Shown: piece after piece, positions 20,421 to 34,689 of the stretch
Numbering within the stretch: the first letter of the stretch is position 1
Layout of the letters: the number at the start of each line of letters is the position of its first letter
Source: Ceratothoa steindachneri
Taxonomy: Eukaryota > Arthropoda > Malacostraca > Isopoda > Cymothoidae
DNA length: 64,000 bases
Direction: 5' to 3'
Assembly (NCBI GenBank): GCA_963969495.1
Contig: OZ018321.1
Span: forward strand, 107,584,557 to 107,648,556
Made by a program: the position numbers and the translations under genes
The notes under the pieces: model-generated
Told to the model about the DNA's origin: nothing
The model's database searches: none
Seen by the model: only the letters and a program-made list of their open reading frames with translations

Positions 20421-21429
20421 CGTAATACTTCAGTTTAGGGGCGCACGCTAGGAGGCGTTATTTGTGGGCTACAATTAATGTGAGCGGCTTTGAGCGTTTA
20501 TCGAAATAATAAAGACGATAGCGCAGCCTATTTTAGCCTATTTCCGCCAAAAAGTCACATTTTTTTTAGTTATTTTCGAAATGGGAGGCTTTGCCCCCAT
20601 AACCTCCACTTATTGCTGAGGGGCTGCAACTTTTAAAAAAATCGTAATATTCCTGATTTGAAAAGCTAACATCGGATTTGAATGCAAAAGGCAATTGCTA
20701 AATGTCGGCTGCTTTATCCTCGTCTGAAATTTCCTAATAAATAATCCGTTCACGACAAAAGCTAAACCATCCCCACCTTTTAATATTATGATCAAGCGCG
20801 CTACTTTTCCACACTTGTTGCAAATCTCCGCTTTTAAAATAAGGCCATGATCTATACAAAAGTCTATTAAATTTACCGAGGAATTCACAAAAGTGGAATT
20901 AAAGTCAAACAAACCTAATGAACAAGAATTGCGCTCTTTTAACTGCTTGGCGACAGAGTTGCCAATGTTTGAAATGAAGTTGAACTAAGGGTTGCTAGTG
21001 TGTGAAAATAATGATTTATTTTAACATTAAGAGAAACCAAGGATCACGTATTTAAATATCAATTTTAACCCCCTTCAAGGTGTAATATCTTAAAAATATG
21101 TATTTTCCGCGCCAAACCGAAACCATATATGCCCCCTGGAATGCCTAAAGTGGCTTTTGTATCGAAACAAAATAGGCAAACGAGCCCCCCTCCCTTGCAA
21201 AAACATCATTACGAAGCATAGAAAAATTCATTACATTACTAAATAATATAATCGAGTAGAAGTACAGGCTCTGACTAAATAATAAAAAAATAGAGACCCC
21301 CGAACAAATAACAGAACAAATAAACGCCGTGATTGGCCACATTTGAAGCTACCGTCTGACGTCATAAGACCAAAATTGTAGCTAAGAAATAACGCCCCCT
21401 AGCGTGCGCCCATAAATTTAAGTATTACC
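20421..21429. mobile_element. TIR DNA transposon, second copy of the 125-860 family
   Basis: Ends GTAATACTTCAGTTTAGGGG and, reversed, GGTAATACTTAAATTTATGG share GCGCACGCTAGG and GGCGTTATTT blocks, with TGACGTCA-type motifs inside. The 8-bp flanks AACTGTTG (20413-20420) and AACAGTTG (21430-21437) differ at one base. The interior has a minus-strand frame (20610-20912) with a CNKCG motif that could be a remnant of a transposase zinc-binding region, but this is weak. Confidence 0.75.
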
Positions 21430-21437
21430 AACAGTTG

Positions 21438-21960
21438 ATGAATCGCAAATTTATAGCATTTGATAAATGTCCTCGTTTTAAGCACGTGCCTGGAAATTGA
21501 GAGAGAAAGAGGGAGGGGGTTGCGAGAGAACATTTTAGATAAGAAATTGGAAGTAAGTCTGTCAAAAAGGTGGTCTGGGGAAAAATTTGAATGTAAAAAG
21601 CTCCTAAGATATTCCATTTCGGAATGAAAGTGAAACCAATGTGAACTTATTTTGTAAGCTCTGTGCATACTGTTTATGATGGTGGAATGTTTGAAATTAG
21701 TTGAAGTACAACTAAAGAAGTTGGTGCCAAGTTTGGTGGTAGTGGGTTTCCTGTAAACTGATGTGGTAAATTTCGAACCACTTTTTGAAACAGTGACATT
21801 CAGAAAAGAGATTTTATTGTATAATTCTGTCTCCATAGAAAATTTAATATTAGGGTGTTGTTGATTTAAGTAATTTAAGAATAATGGGGCATGGTCTTTG
21901 TGTTTACAAATAAGGAAGCAGTCATCGATAGTCTTTTAAACATTAACGGTTTATTTTCAA
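21438..21960 (-). pseudogene. PLE reverse transcriptase C-terminal part (minus strand)
   Basis: Minus-strand frame with KISFLNVTVSK, FTTSVYRKPTTTK, IINSMHRAYKISS and SEMEYLRSFLHSN. This is the PLE thumb-side pattern FLD(V/L) ... F.T.(V/I)YRK(P/K)T ... (I/L)..S.(I)HRA ... E...L...L..N, also visible at 24268-24996. It is truncated on its 3' side by the TIR element and faces away from the plus-strand PLE that follows. Confidence 0.7.
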
Positions 21961-22161
21961 CGGGACAGTCCTTTAACCAGTTTTTCTCGTGGCAGGATAA
22001 AAAAGCACGAAAAACCCCCTCTAATAACTGTCCCTAAACAAAAAATATTCTTAAAACTGCTTTATCTTCCACTTGATAACACAAATTCAACAAAGCTTTA
22101 CTCTCGACTCTTAATAGATACTCTCCCCAATGCAAGTTTCTCCTAATTAATTCTAATCCTC

Positions 22162-22530
22162 TTGGTGTCAATACTTTCCTTCGACACAAAGAATCGCTCC
22201 CATTTATGCCTGCGTTCCTCCATCTTTTATGAATTCACTTGTGTGACCTGCCAAAGTCGCTGTATAGGCCAAACAAGTCTACAATTAAGATGTAGGATCG
22301 CTAAGCATATCGAAGTATTATACAGAACAACATTCCTATCTCCAGACCCGAACACTCCTCTATACGAGACATTCACTAAAACATAACCACCCGCTTGACC
22401 CTGATTCTTTTAGTATACTCTCTTCTGCCTCCTCTTCTGTGGATTTAAAAATTCTTGAATCACTTTACATTAAACAAATAAACTCGGAACTCAATGATTA
22501 TTCATCATCCTTCAAATTATTCACTATATA
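22162..22530 (+). pseudogene. PLE GIY-YIG endonuclease, frameshifted
   Basis: FYEFTCVTCQSRCIGQTSLQLRCRIAKH shows the Cys pair and the (Y)IGQT block followed by the Arg helix of PLE endonucleases. After a shift near 22380 the tail DPDSF.ILSS, LKILESLYIKQIN continues to about 22530. The first Tyr of YIG is Cys. It is closely parallel to 63536-63834. Confidence 0.7.
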
Positions 22531-22950
22531 GACAAACGTACAACCAACCACATCTCCCTTAATAGTTTTCTTTCTGCCTAATTCTGTCCGTAATATCAGT
22601 TGGTAGTCTGCAGAGAAATTTTTATTTTAATTTTAGTTTGTCCCATTTATATCCAAATGATCTAGTTTATGATAGACTTTTCCTTAATTTAATGTTTTAG
22701 TCATCCTCTTTGGCCCCTCCATTATTGATTATTTAATATTTAAACTTTCGTGCCTTAGTCTACTCGTATTCATTTAATGTTCAATCACTTCAACTTTAAC
22801 TTTATTGAATTACTTGCTTCGCTCCATCTATAAATATAAGCTTGGACTACATACCCCCTAACCTAACCTATTTTGGATTGCTCGCCCTGCCCTTATAATT
22901 CCTTCTTGCTGTGGTTTATAGTGAATTTGTGTATTCCGCTTAAGAATTCG

Positions 22951-22980
22951 CTGATGATGGTCATCGTTAATGACCGAAAC
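22951..22980 (+). ncRNA. Hammerhead-ribozyme-like core (PLE)
   Basis: CTGATGA, a perfect 6-bp stem II (GGTCAT/ATGACC) with a 4-base loop, then GAAAC and GTCCGG. It lies in the PLE terminal region at the position where such ribozymes are known. Helices I and III were not checked. Confidence 0.7.
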
Positions 22981-23064
22981 GTCCGGAAAATTAAATGTTC
23001 GTAACCATCTCATGTGTCTTCATATTCCTACTACGAATAAGGTTCCCAAGGAACGACTCCATCA

Positions 23065-23066
<2 letters not shown>

Positions 23067-23104
<38 letters not shown>
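23067..23104. repeat. (TA)n array between PLE and mariner
   Basis: About 38 bp of TA, the mariner target dinucleotide. Confidence 0.95.
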
Positions 23105-23106
<2 letters not shown>

Positions 23107-24077
23107 GAGGAGCGGTCAATAAGTCTTGCAATTCGGATATAAGAAAACGAGATATTGAGAAAAGTGTTTTATTATTTTTCATTATAACTACCCTCGACTT
23201 CAATGCACTTGCGCCACTTGTCCCTGAGGCTTCGAATTCCCGACAACCAGAAATCTCCGATTTGCTCTTCAATCCACTCCTAGACGGCAAGCTGGACATC
23301 TTCATCGTCCCCAAACCGACGTCCACGCAGTCCAGCCTTGAGCTAGCGGAATAAAAAGTAGTCGCTAGGTGCTAGATCTGGACTGTAGGGGGTAAGGTTG
23401 AGCTCCTCGAATCCGCATTCGCGCAGGGCAGCTTATGCAACTCTGGCGTAATATTGGCCTCTGATGGTCCTTCCACGACGAGCATAGTCCAAGATCAACA
23501 CTCCCTCAAAATCCCAGAAGTTGATGGCAATGATCTTCCTGGCTGAGGGTTGAGTCCGGAACTTGATGGGAGTCGGAGAGCCCCTGTGTTTCCAGGGCAT
23601 GGTTTTGAGCTTGGTCTCGGGATCCAAGTGATGCACCCACGTTTCATCACCTGTCACTATGCGTTACTCGAATCCCGCCGGGTATTGGTTGTACAGGAGC
23701 AGCAGCTCCTCCGAACTTTGACGAAGTTGAAGTCGATCATGGGGCGTGAGGTTTCTAAGGACCCAACGGGCAGAGACCTTGGTCATGCCAAATTGTCGTG
23801 GATGATGTTGATAACACTTCCATGTGATATTCCAAGTTCTCGCTCGATTTCTTCGACTTTCACCCGTCGATTTTCGAGGATCATCCTCTCCACACGGGCC
23901 ACATTTTCCTCGTTGGTCACGTCTGACGGGCGTCCTGGACGTGAGTCATCTTCAAGGAATTAACGACCATGGCGGAACTCACTATTCCAGCGAGTAATGG
24001 TCGCATAGGAAGGGGTGGTGTCGGTGTACACTGCAACCATGCGTTCATGGATCTCTTTTGCATTTTCGTGATATTTC

Positions 24078-24079
<2 letters not shown>
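23105..24079 (-). pseudogene. Mariner transposon with dead transposase
   Basis: Minus strand. The outer end at 23105 reads ACGAGGAGCGGTCAATAAG after TA, a mariner-type TIR. The transposase reads from 24079 to the stop at 23172-23174: N-terminal RMVAVYTDTTPSYATI and WNSEFRHGR, a DDSRPGRPS linker, GDETWVHHLDPETK (first catalytic Asp), FWDFEGVLILDYARRG (second Asp), SPDLAPSDYFLF (third Asp), and the C-terminus KWRKCIEVEGSYNEK. At least four stops and a frameshift (e.g. after FRHGR, before the GDETW block, after YYARVA) kill it. The 5' TIR is replaced by the TA array at 24080. Confidence 0.85.

Positions 24080-24153
<74 letters not shown>
24080..24153. repeat. (TA)n array, left cap of PLE inverted repeat
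   Basis: About 74 bp of TA between the mariner and the left PLE arm. Confidence 0.95.
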
Positions 24154-24155
<2 letters not shown>

Positions 24156-24186
24156 AGTGTAGGTTTGTAGTGTTTTATATATAGAG

Positions 24187-25608
24187 ATTCGAGGGTTCTT
24201 AGGCAATGTTTGTTGTTGTTAAAGGCTAATACTTTAAAATTCTCAATAGAAATGTTAGTTTTACAGCTTATGGTGTGTTCCCTAATAGATGACTTTTCCT
24301 TTCTATTTTTATTATTTTGCTTGTACGCCAACTAATCCCCATATGAGCAGAGAACCTAGCTCCAAGAGACCTAACAGTGCTACCAATGTAAGAGGCTCCA
24401 GTGCAACTGGGACATTGAAATAAATAGACATTATCACTGCGGAACTCCAAAGAGATAGGATCTTTACTGTTAAAGAAACTTCCTATCGAAAGTTTGTTTA
24501 TAAAAACTATTTTGGGGTTGATTTGGGGAAAATATCTTTTAAAAATAAATAAAAATTTTCTTTTAAAAGTATCGTTCAAAAAACCCATCTCTGAAATTAG
24601 TAAATATATGGGCATTTTAGGAACTTTTATGCAGGGTTGAGGGGGGTCAATGAGATTATCAAATAGCTTTTTTAAAACTCTATCATATAGGTCAGAAGGA
24701 AATAAATTATTTATAAAATACTTCCTAAGAAAAATAAATTCATTATGGATTGATTGGTAAGTGGATGATAGCGAGAAACTTCTATGTATTAAAGTTTTTA
24801 CTGTCAATATTTTATATCCGAAATCACAAAAACTAAAGTAGTTCAAACCTAGTCCTGTGAATGTTTTTTTTCTGTAAATGGTTGTTTGAATTTTTCGTTG
24901 GTCATTATCTCGGTTGATTAAAAGGTCAAGAAAGGGCATCTTATCATTTGACTCCACTTCCATGGTGAATTTGATGTTAGGGTGTAAAGTGTTCAAAAAA
25001 TTAAAGAAAAGTTGGCTATGTGCAGGATTATTAAAAACTGCCTAGGAATCATCAACAAAACGGCGGTAGAAGGAGGGTTTGTAATCTAAATTAGTGGAAA
25101 ACATTGGATCTTCGAGATGTGTCATAAAAAAGTCAGCTGCAAGTGGTCCCATTGGAGAACCCATTGCAACACCATCGATCTGGCAGTAAACTTTATTATT
25201 AAACGTGAACCAAGATTCAGAAAGACTTAATTCCAGCGCTTTTTTTAGTTGGCTTCGTGAAAATCCATGAAAAGTATTTTGGGAAGGGAATACCTTATTT
25301 AATATTAAACTGATTGTATAGTTTAGGGGAATGTTAGTAAATAAAGATTCAACATCATAACTCACAATATATCCATCGTTAACTTTGCTGAGTAATTCCT
25401 CTTTAAACTTATAGGAGTTTTGTATGGAGAACTGATTTTTAGATAAAGGTGAAAGTATTTTAACAAGATATTTGGCCAGTTTGTATGATGGTAAAGAATA
25501 AGAGGCAAGTATGGGTCTCAAAGGGACTCCTTCTTTGTGAATTTTAGGTAGAAAATACATGGATGCTAAATAACTGGAAGATACCAATAATTCATTATAA
25601 GTATCTTA
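24187..25608 (-). pseudogene. PLE left arm: RT plus GIY-YIG, minus strand
   Basis: Minus-strand copy of about 1.42 kb, nearly identical to 26977-28397. RT motifs: YFLPKIHKEGVPLRPILAS, VSYDVESLFTNIPL, DGVAMGSPMGPLAADFFM, RRFVDDS and then an in-frame stop at the active-site loop. The palm-to-thumb section (MPFLDLLINR, IHNEFIFLRKYF) and the GIY-YIG domain follow (FQCPSCTGASYIGSTVRS.GARFSAH), ending TIS(C)K, NNNKHCLRTLESL. The 5' third of the ORF is missing at the inner edge of the arm. The stop after VDDS is shared with the other arm. Confidence 0.85.
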
Positions 25609-25965
25609 ACACAAGTATCTTAACTCTTACAGTCTTTGCAAAATTTAATAAATAAAAAAAAAAAGTTTAAATTTATTATCTTTAAATAATGCCAAGTCAA
25701 TTTCTCTTAGTTTGTAATTAATTTCTGCAATAATCTTTAAATTTATGAACTAATTTTTGAGTCAGTCTTAAAGCAAATTTAACTGTTGCCAAGTCATATT
25801 TAATTTAACTTGTAGTACTTTCTACTGATATTCTGTAATTGGTCACCTGTAAAATAATGTCTTGTTGGCCTTTTCACGTTTTCTTTATACATATTAACTT
25901 TGTAAACTTATTCTAGCCTGAAGATGAAAACTTGTAGTTTTCGAAACGTAGTGAAAAATTAAAAG
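25609..25965 (+). mobile_element. PLE 5' terminal region with hammerhead
   Basis: AT-rich leader of the plus-strand PLE, containing the hammerhead-like core at 25918-25948 just before the coding region. It is the unique central segment of the large inverted repeat. Confidence 0.6.
25918..25948 (+). ncRNA. Hammerhead-ribozyme-like core (PLE)
   Basis: CTGAAGA, then a perfect 6-bp stem II (GAAAAC/GTTTTC) with loop TTGTA, then GAAAC. It is in the 5' leader of the PLE ORF. Stem II covaries with the other two copies (different bases, pairing kept), which supports structure over chance. Confidence 0.65.
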
Positions 25966-28511
<2,546 letters not shown>

Positions 28512-28689
28512 CATCCCTCGTCTAGGAAGACTATAGATATGCATTCTGGGATGTCAATCTAGGTTGGGAAAATCGTCGATTGTGGCTGGCTAGTCCGATG
28601 CGGGAATAGCAGTCCCTCTGGCACCGCAAACAGATGAATAATTATGGACGTCTATATGTCTCTTTTGAAGCCTTTCTTCTCTGTCGCTT

Positions 28690-29960
28690 GGCTTCAGACT
28701 GTTATACCAGTGTCTTCCCAGGTGTTTGTGTCGATGTTCAGGGCCCTCATGTCTCTTTTACATATGTCTTTGTAGCGCATTGGTAGTTTGCCTGTAGGCC
28801 ATTTTCTTTGTGTCAGCTCGCCGTACAATAGGTCTTTTGAGATCCGGCCGTCGTCCATGCGCACAACATGCCCAAACCAGCGCGTATGTCTCTGTTTCAG
28901 CAGGAAATACATGCTGAAGATTTCAGCTGTCTCCAGGATAATTGTGTTAGGAACTTTGGGTTTCCACTTGATGTCCAGGATGTGTCGCAGACAGCGCATG
29001 TGAAAGGCGTTGAACTTGTGTTCCTGTCCTGCTCACATGGTCCAAGACTCGCTGCCATACAAGAGGGAGCTCACAACACAGGCACTGTAGACATGAACTT
29101 TGGTGCGGTCTGACAGCTTATTGTTGGTCCATACTCTCGCCTTCTATTTGACCATGGTGGTGGAGGCTTTTCTGATTCGCTTGTTGAGCTCGGTGTCAAA
29201 AGAGGGGGAATCAGTGATGGTGGAGCCCAGGTACATAGTCATGGACGAATTCCAGTTCGTGGTTGGAAATGCAGATGTGAGGCAGAGAATCTGCATCTTG
29301 TGGCATGACTTGTGCCTTCTTTAGAATGGTGGTGAGGTCAAAGTCTTGACAGGCCTGGCTGAACCGGTTTATGAGTTGCTGGAGGTCGACGTTTGATTGG
29401 GTGCTGACTGCAGCATCATCAGCAAAGAGGAAGTCTCGAAGGCATTTCAGCTGGTCTTTCGACTTTGCTCTCAGTCTGGATAGAATGAAAAAAGCCTCCC
29501 GTCCGACCTAGTGCGTAGGTATATATATACCTTCGGTTCGGTGGCATTTTCGAACGTATATTTCAGCATGACTGCGAAAACATCCCGAACAATATCAGCG
29601 CGAGGACACAACCCTGTTTTACATCGCTCTGGATGCTGAAGGCGTTGGACGTAGAGCTATCGAAGACCGCAGTGCCCCTCATGTTGTCATGAAAGGACCT
29701 AATGATGTTGAGAAGTCGGGGTGGACAGCCGATCTTAGGAAGGATCTTGGAGCAGAGCTCTAGTCAATAGTCATTGGCGCAGCACTGGCGCTTTGCTAGA
29801 CTTTGCTGCGAGCAGCCCTGAGGATCTGTAGAATCCTCTCAATAGGACTGGCTTTGTATGTGTCCAGGGCGTTCCTCTTCTCCTCGATGACTTGTCTTAG
29901 TTCTTCAGAGTGGGCTTCAAAGATGTCCACAGCGGCATTGTAGGCGTTGAGCCCAAAACA
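28690..29960 (-). pseudogene. Non-LTR RT relic of a different LINE clade
   Basis: Minus strand. KIGCPPRLLNIIRSFHD, SDVKQGCVLAPILFGMF, DFLFADDAAVSTQ (catalytic FADD) and, after frameshifts, RCLRHILDIKWKPKVPN, RWFGHVVRMDDGRISKDLLYGE and MRYKDICKRDMRALNI. The C-terminal motif set (RWxGHxxRM, KDxLYGEL, RYKDxCKRDM) marks an endonuclease-RT LINE unlike the CR1 copies. Several stops and frame changes are present, with a small insertion of TATA-rich sequence at about 29510-29560. No ends were identified. Confidence 0.75.
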
Positions 29961-29989
29961 TAACATTTGATTTAAGGGAATCCCTATAG

Positions 29990-30180
29990 ATAAATTCTTT
30001 AAAAAGAACGATATTCCTGTATAGTGATTACCTCTCTTTTAGAAAACGTCGAAATTGATAGTGATCAAATGACACCACGCTTCAATTTCCAGACGTAAAA
30101 TTACACAGGACTGATGAAGGCTTGAAATTCTCCGTCTACAGGAAGCCAACCAAGTTCATTTCACAAGAGTAAAAGTATAT
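29990..30180 (+). pseudogene. PLE RT scrap
   Basis: Two short frames give EIDSDQMTPRF and, shifted, FPDVKLHRTDEGLKFSVYRKPTKF. The latter is the PLE thumb signature (GLKFSVYRKPT). Nothing else of the element is recognisable. Confidence 0.5.
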
Positions 30181-30480
30181 CCAATACTCCTTCCAGAAGG
30201 TGGGGTACCATATGGCTTTCATCAGGGGGCAAGGAGCAAGGTCAGTAACACCGTCCAGCGTGCTGCAGCAAGAGGACAAGGGAGTATAACACAAAGTTGA
30301 TCTCAGCCTTTGTTGGCCCTCCCTCCTTTGCAGTAGGAAAAATGATGTCACCATCCACCATATTCGCCCTTCCAGCTGGTGTCAAAGTCAGGGACATCTG
30401 ACGCTCCAAACCACCCCTGGCTTACTTGGGTGAGACACACAGGGGCGTGGTAGTGCATCTGATCCTCGAGACAAATCATC

Positions 30481-30590
30481 ATTGATCTGTGATGTAAGAA
30501 TATAAAATCAAAGTTTGTATGGACATTTTAAGCTTAATTTAATAATATTGGTTAGACACGTACCAGCTAAATTGTCCCTCTAACTGTAAA
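30481..30590 (+). repeat. Interspersed repeat, copy 1
   Basis: About 105 bp (TCATTGATCTGTGATGTAAG ... TTGGTTAGACACG) is repeated at 33560-33660 with few differences, in the same orientation. Identity unknown. Confidence 0.7.
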
Positions 30591-30677
30591 ATATTTATTA
30601 TATATTGTTATAAATTATAATTATATCGTGAACAACAATAAATAACACTCACCAGAGATGGTGTGATGTGTCCGAAG

Positions 30678-31134
30678 CCGGCGCGGATCCAGGGAGGAGC
30701 TAGGGGGTTGAAACTACCCCTAAATTTCAGGACCGTTTATGTTGATATTTCTTTTTTTACAATACTTGTATTCTGCTATTTAGAAAAGTTATGCAATAAT
30801 ATAGAATATATAAAAACAGTGTTTAAACCGTTGCGATTGAATACATCTTATATGATACATGTCTAAAATAGAGGTAAATCTCAAAAATAATTATTAAATT
30901 CATTATTTTACCTTAGCTGACGTTCCAAAAACTACAATTCATAATTTTCTGATGTCTGGAAAAAAATGGACCTAGGAGAGTTAGTGCTCACTCCTGTAAG
31001 AGTTACTGTTATTTATTATCAATGTAGTGTAAGATAATCATTATTATTCATCAATTACGTTTTATCAAACTACTCAGAGGGAAGAATTCAGGTTAGCCCA
31101 TCCACCCCAAACTTTTATCCTGGATCCGCCATTG
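30678..31134. mobile_element. hAT-like MITE
   Basis: Ends CCGGCGCGGATCCAGG and, reversed, CAATGGCGGATCCAGG are inverted repeats of the CAGTGGCGGATCC type used by hAT elements. The 8-bp flanks GTCCGAAG (30670-30677) and GTCCGATG (31135-31142) differ at one base. The 457-bp interior is non-coding. Confidence 0.65.
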
Positions 31135-31497
31135 GTCCGATGTAATAATAAACATCACCTTAAAAGTGTTAGTAGGGGTTAGGAAATAGAATATAATATA
31201 TAATTTAGGTTTGATAGGAACATTAGGGTATAGTTGCTGTGCCCATTCTTTTGTTTTAAGTAGGTCGTTGTTAATCTTCTCAGAGTGGGTGACGGGGGTA
31301 GCCTGACGGTGTATTTCTACAAGACCTTGAGAGGCGACCTAGTATCGAAGTACCGACATGAATTCGAGGCCAGTTATTTCCGTTATTTTAACTGCTGATT
31401 AGGATTTACCAGCAACATTCAACAGCGCAGAACATTTTGCGATTGCAAAATGCTTTATTCCAGATGAATTCAGTCCTCCATCTGTATCAGTTGTTGC
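31135..31497. other. Unassigned spacer
   Basis: No gene or repeat boundary seen between the two MITEs. Confidence 0.4.
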
Positions 31498-31973
31498 CAT
31501 AGCTGGGAGTTATCGCGATAACGATATCGGGTTATCGGTTATCTGATTTTTTCCGCGCTATCGATTCATCGTTATCGCCGATACTTTTGGTTCAAAACTA
31601 GCGATAATCGATAATTTCCGTTTTTAGTTCTAGTTTACCACAGGGGCGAGCCGCGCATGCCTTGGAGGCAGAAATAGGTAGGTCCGAGCTAGGGGAGGAT
31701 CCTCAAAACCTATGAGGAGATGAAGGAGAGCCTCACCAGGTAAGAAACTAAGAAACTATTCAAATATTCGTATTATTGTATTAGTAAATAACGCTATATA
31801 TAATCAATAATCAATATTGTATTATAATTTTGGATTTATCGATTTATTGGTAATCACCTTATCGGGCTATAAATTTATCGCCAATTATCGATTATCGGTT
31901 ATCGCCGATAAGGTTATCGTTATCGATTTATCGGTTATCGTGATACTTTTTTTCGTTACTGCGCCCACCTATG
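31498..31973. mobile_element. TATCG-rich hAT MITE, copy 1 (complete)
   Basis: Left end CATAGCTGGGAG, right end reversed CATAGGTGGGCG. Both subterminal regions are packed with TTATCG/CGATAA motifs (about 31510-31620 and 31850-31945). The centre keeps AGGATCCTCAAAACCTATG and GCCTCACCAG|GTAAGAAAC, the end of the transposase exon and its splice donor known from the longer copy at 58817. It is thus a deletion derivative of that element. Flanking duplication is not clear. Confidence 0.75.
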
Positions 31974-32747
31974 GTGGTGCTACAGATTTCATTGTATGGG
32001 AGGTACATCGAATATGGGATTATAGTTTCCCTAACTACTCTCCATGCTCTCCTGAATGTTTCAGGAAAGTTATTGATGTTAACCTCTTCATCTGGCTTCT
32101 TGATTATCATCTTCATCTGCATCAACTTCATCAATGTCGCCAGTATGATTATGAGCACGTGTGTGCTCGTGTTATATAATAGGTAGGCTGCTGACACAAA
32201 ATTGATAAATCGATCGATTTATCAAATCCTAACAAATTGCCTTACCAGCAGATAACGGAAATAATATGTCTAATGTGGGAGTAAGGAGATAAAAATATAT
32301 ATGTTAATTTTTATATATTAATTTGTATAGATAATAAGGAAATGAAAATACATATGTTAATTTGTATAAGTAGAGATGAGTCAAGCGATCGGTAGAGGCG
32401 AGCGAGGGCGAACACAAAATACCAACGCGGAAAGCAGATATCAGGTCGAACACATGAGTCAATACGAGGTCACGCATAAACAAACATTCGCGTCGTGGAA
32501 AAGATTTATCAGAAAACGGGAGGCTACAAAGCAGCTGTGCAAATGAAGACTTTGACCAAGAGAAATTTTAACACAGATCTGTAACAAGCGATTTCTACAA
32601 TAAAGATAAACTATTGGAAATATGTAGGTATGTATATCTTATACACACAGCTGTTCGGTAGCTCCGCCTTAGGGGTGGAAATTAACCAACCAGACCACTG
32701 GAGTCTGCCCCCACGCACAATTATAGGTCATGCCCCTTAGGAAACAA

Positions 32748-32748
<1 letters not shown>

Positions 32749-32832
<84 letters not shown>
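32749..32832. repeat. (CA)n-(TA)n array
   Basis: CA units followed without a break by about 60 bp of TA. Confidence 0.95.
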
Positions 32833-32835
<3 letters not shown>

Positions 32836-33559
32836 AGACATTTATTATTTTAAAAAGTCAGAAGGAGAACCAGAATCAGAGAAAGAGAATCATTATTCGT
32901 TAACACCGTTTACTCCTTTGGTAGCGTTACGGAACCCGTTTAATTAGCCTGAGTCCTGTCTCATTTCAACCCAATACTTCGCATAGCATAGAAAACCGAC
33001 TTATTGACCGCAAATTACTCGTGACGTGCCGCTTGCCCCTTTAATAGGCCAATGTAAGAATAAAATTATATTTTTTTTTTGCTACGTCATTTTCGAAGTC
33101 CTTCTGTACCCCGATTACTGGGAAACCTTCGGTAAGCCCCAGCCTAAATCATAACCCTCGTGAACAATTATTAAGGAGTCAGAAACAATTCGACGGATGT
33201 ATAAAGTAAGCCTAGTTGCCAAAGGTCCTCACCACCCGTCGTGCGCAATAGCCATGATGACTCTTCAATATATTCGCCATTGTGACTAACGACCAAGCTC
33301 TTACTAACAGGGCAACTTTTACCTCCACTTCCCTTTTCGGTAAACCACCTTTTATCATCCTTTTTCATTACCCATTATCCGATCCCCATTCACTTTTTAA
33401 AACATTTCAACATGTTCGCTGCATTGTCAGTGACTGTAGATACCACTTTTCTCTAAGATAAACCATGCTCCGAGTTGATCTTGTCCACTATTCCAGCAAA
33501 TTTATGAAAGCTGTGTCTCACGAAATTCTCGTCACGCTAGTGCAGCTTATCCTGGAGAT

Positions 33560-33660
33560 AAATCTTCATTGATCTGTAATGTAAGAATATAAAATCAATG
33601 TTTATATGAACATTTTTAAGCTTAATATAATAATATTGGTTAGACACGGAAGAGAAGAAC
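33560..33660 (+). repeat. Interspersed repeat, copy 2
   Basis: Second copy of the about 105-bp sequence at 30481-30590, ending in TTGGTTAGACACG. Confidence 0.7.
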
Positions 33661-34342
33661 TATGTGATATAAAAGATTCATTTAAGCAACTATTTGCTTA
33701 CCATACCGCCACATTTGTGAGCCATCCCATAGGAGCAAAATGTAGAAGATTCTGTATTGCACAATTATAAGGTGGAGTAGAGCCAACAAGGAACCTCGCA
33801 AATTGAGCACTCCGTCGGTCCTAGGAAATCTTGAAATGGACACACAAGCCAAACACTAAAATAATATGCCATTTGTTAATAATTAATTAATCCAAAGCAA
33901 GCTGAATACTTGTAAATAATGTTTAACCGCAACTCAATAATTAATATATCAATGCAGAACAAAATGTATACTTGTTAATAATGCAAAACTGCTAGCAAAT
34001 GAAATCGCTGTGCTCTCAGTCATGCTAACACACAAACATTCACACATACATTAAAAAACAGGTGCGAGCCGATGGTTTAACCCACGGAGATAAGGAAGAC
34101 AAATGAAACAGCTATCCATACAAGCAATGAATCTGATACATAGAGGGAGTCCGACCCACCAGCTTTGACATGGACCCGCAAAAGACAAAATTTTTTGTTG
34201 CTACAAATATTGGCCTAATAGATATAAGTCAGATTTCCAAATTCGCACATACTCTCTGGTCAAATAGGTTCCGCTAAGCTCTTGGATTAGAGAAACGGAA
34301 CCACGCCCTAATCTTTTATTAGATTAAAAGGGGTTTGTAAAA

Positions 34343-34689
34343 GACACACACACACACACACAGTCATATAGAGAGAGAATACAAGGACATTGAGGTCGTT
34401 AACACCGACAGTCAGATACAACGATGTGAGCATAATACAAACCATTAACTCAGCGACTTCACTTGCCCGAAAACAAAGGCAGCCATTTGACCAAGAATAA
34501 ATCTTCCAAACCGCCATTTATCTAATTTCCTTACCTCCGCCAAGTAATAAGTCGGTTACCGTTAGCCTAGCCTATAAGTGGATAACCAACTGGGATCTTG
34601 AACTTTCAATTGGAGTCAGATAGAATTCTACGGCATAACCAAACTCAGCTGATGAACCCAAGCCAAATCACACATCCCCCATTACCAAC
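34343..34689. other. (CA)n and possible Gypsy 5' leader
   Basis: A CA run at 34343-34361, then sequence leading into the gag fragment. No gene recognised. Confidence 0.35.

Larger units (their letters stand above)
22040..23065 (+). mobile_element. PLE 3' part: GIY-YIG end, UTR and hammerhead-bearing terminus
   Basis: Coding remnants at 22162-22530, a non-coding tail, a hammerhead-like core at 22951-22980 and a segment with TTCATATTCCTAC. It ends at the TA array at 23067. A sister fragment is at 63460-63835. Confidence 0.7.
31974..34342. other. Unassigned region with microsatellites
   Basis: No gene found. It holds (CA)n-(TA)n at 32749-32832, the second copy of the about 105-bp repeat at 33560-33660, and otherwise unstructured sequence. 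Overlapping short frames on both strands at 31.8-32.2 kb overlap the MITE and its flank. Confidence 0.5.

Noticed and set aside
20610..20912. Zinc-binding N-terminus of a Merlin transposase inside the 20421-21429 element
   Set aside because: Only a CNKCG motif fits; the rest of the frame does not follow the family, so it is mentioned but not annotated as a gene.
23550..23963. 137-codon plus-strand frame
   Set aside because: Antisense shadow of the mariner transposase on the minus strand.
31817..32197. Overlapping frames on both strands of 60-120 codons
   Set aside because: They overlap the TATCG MITE end and its flank, have no family features and mirror each other across strands.
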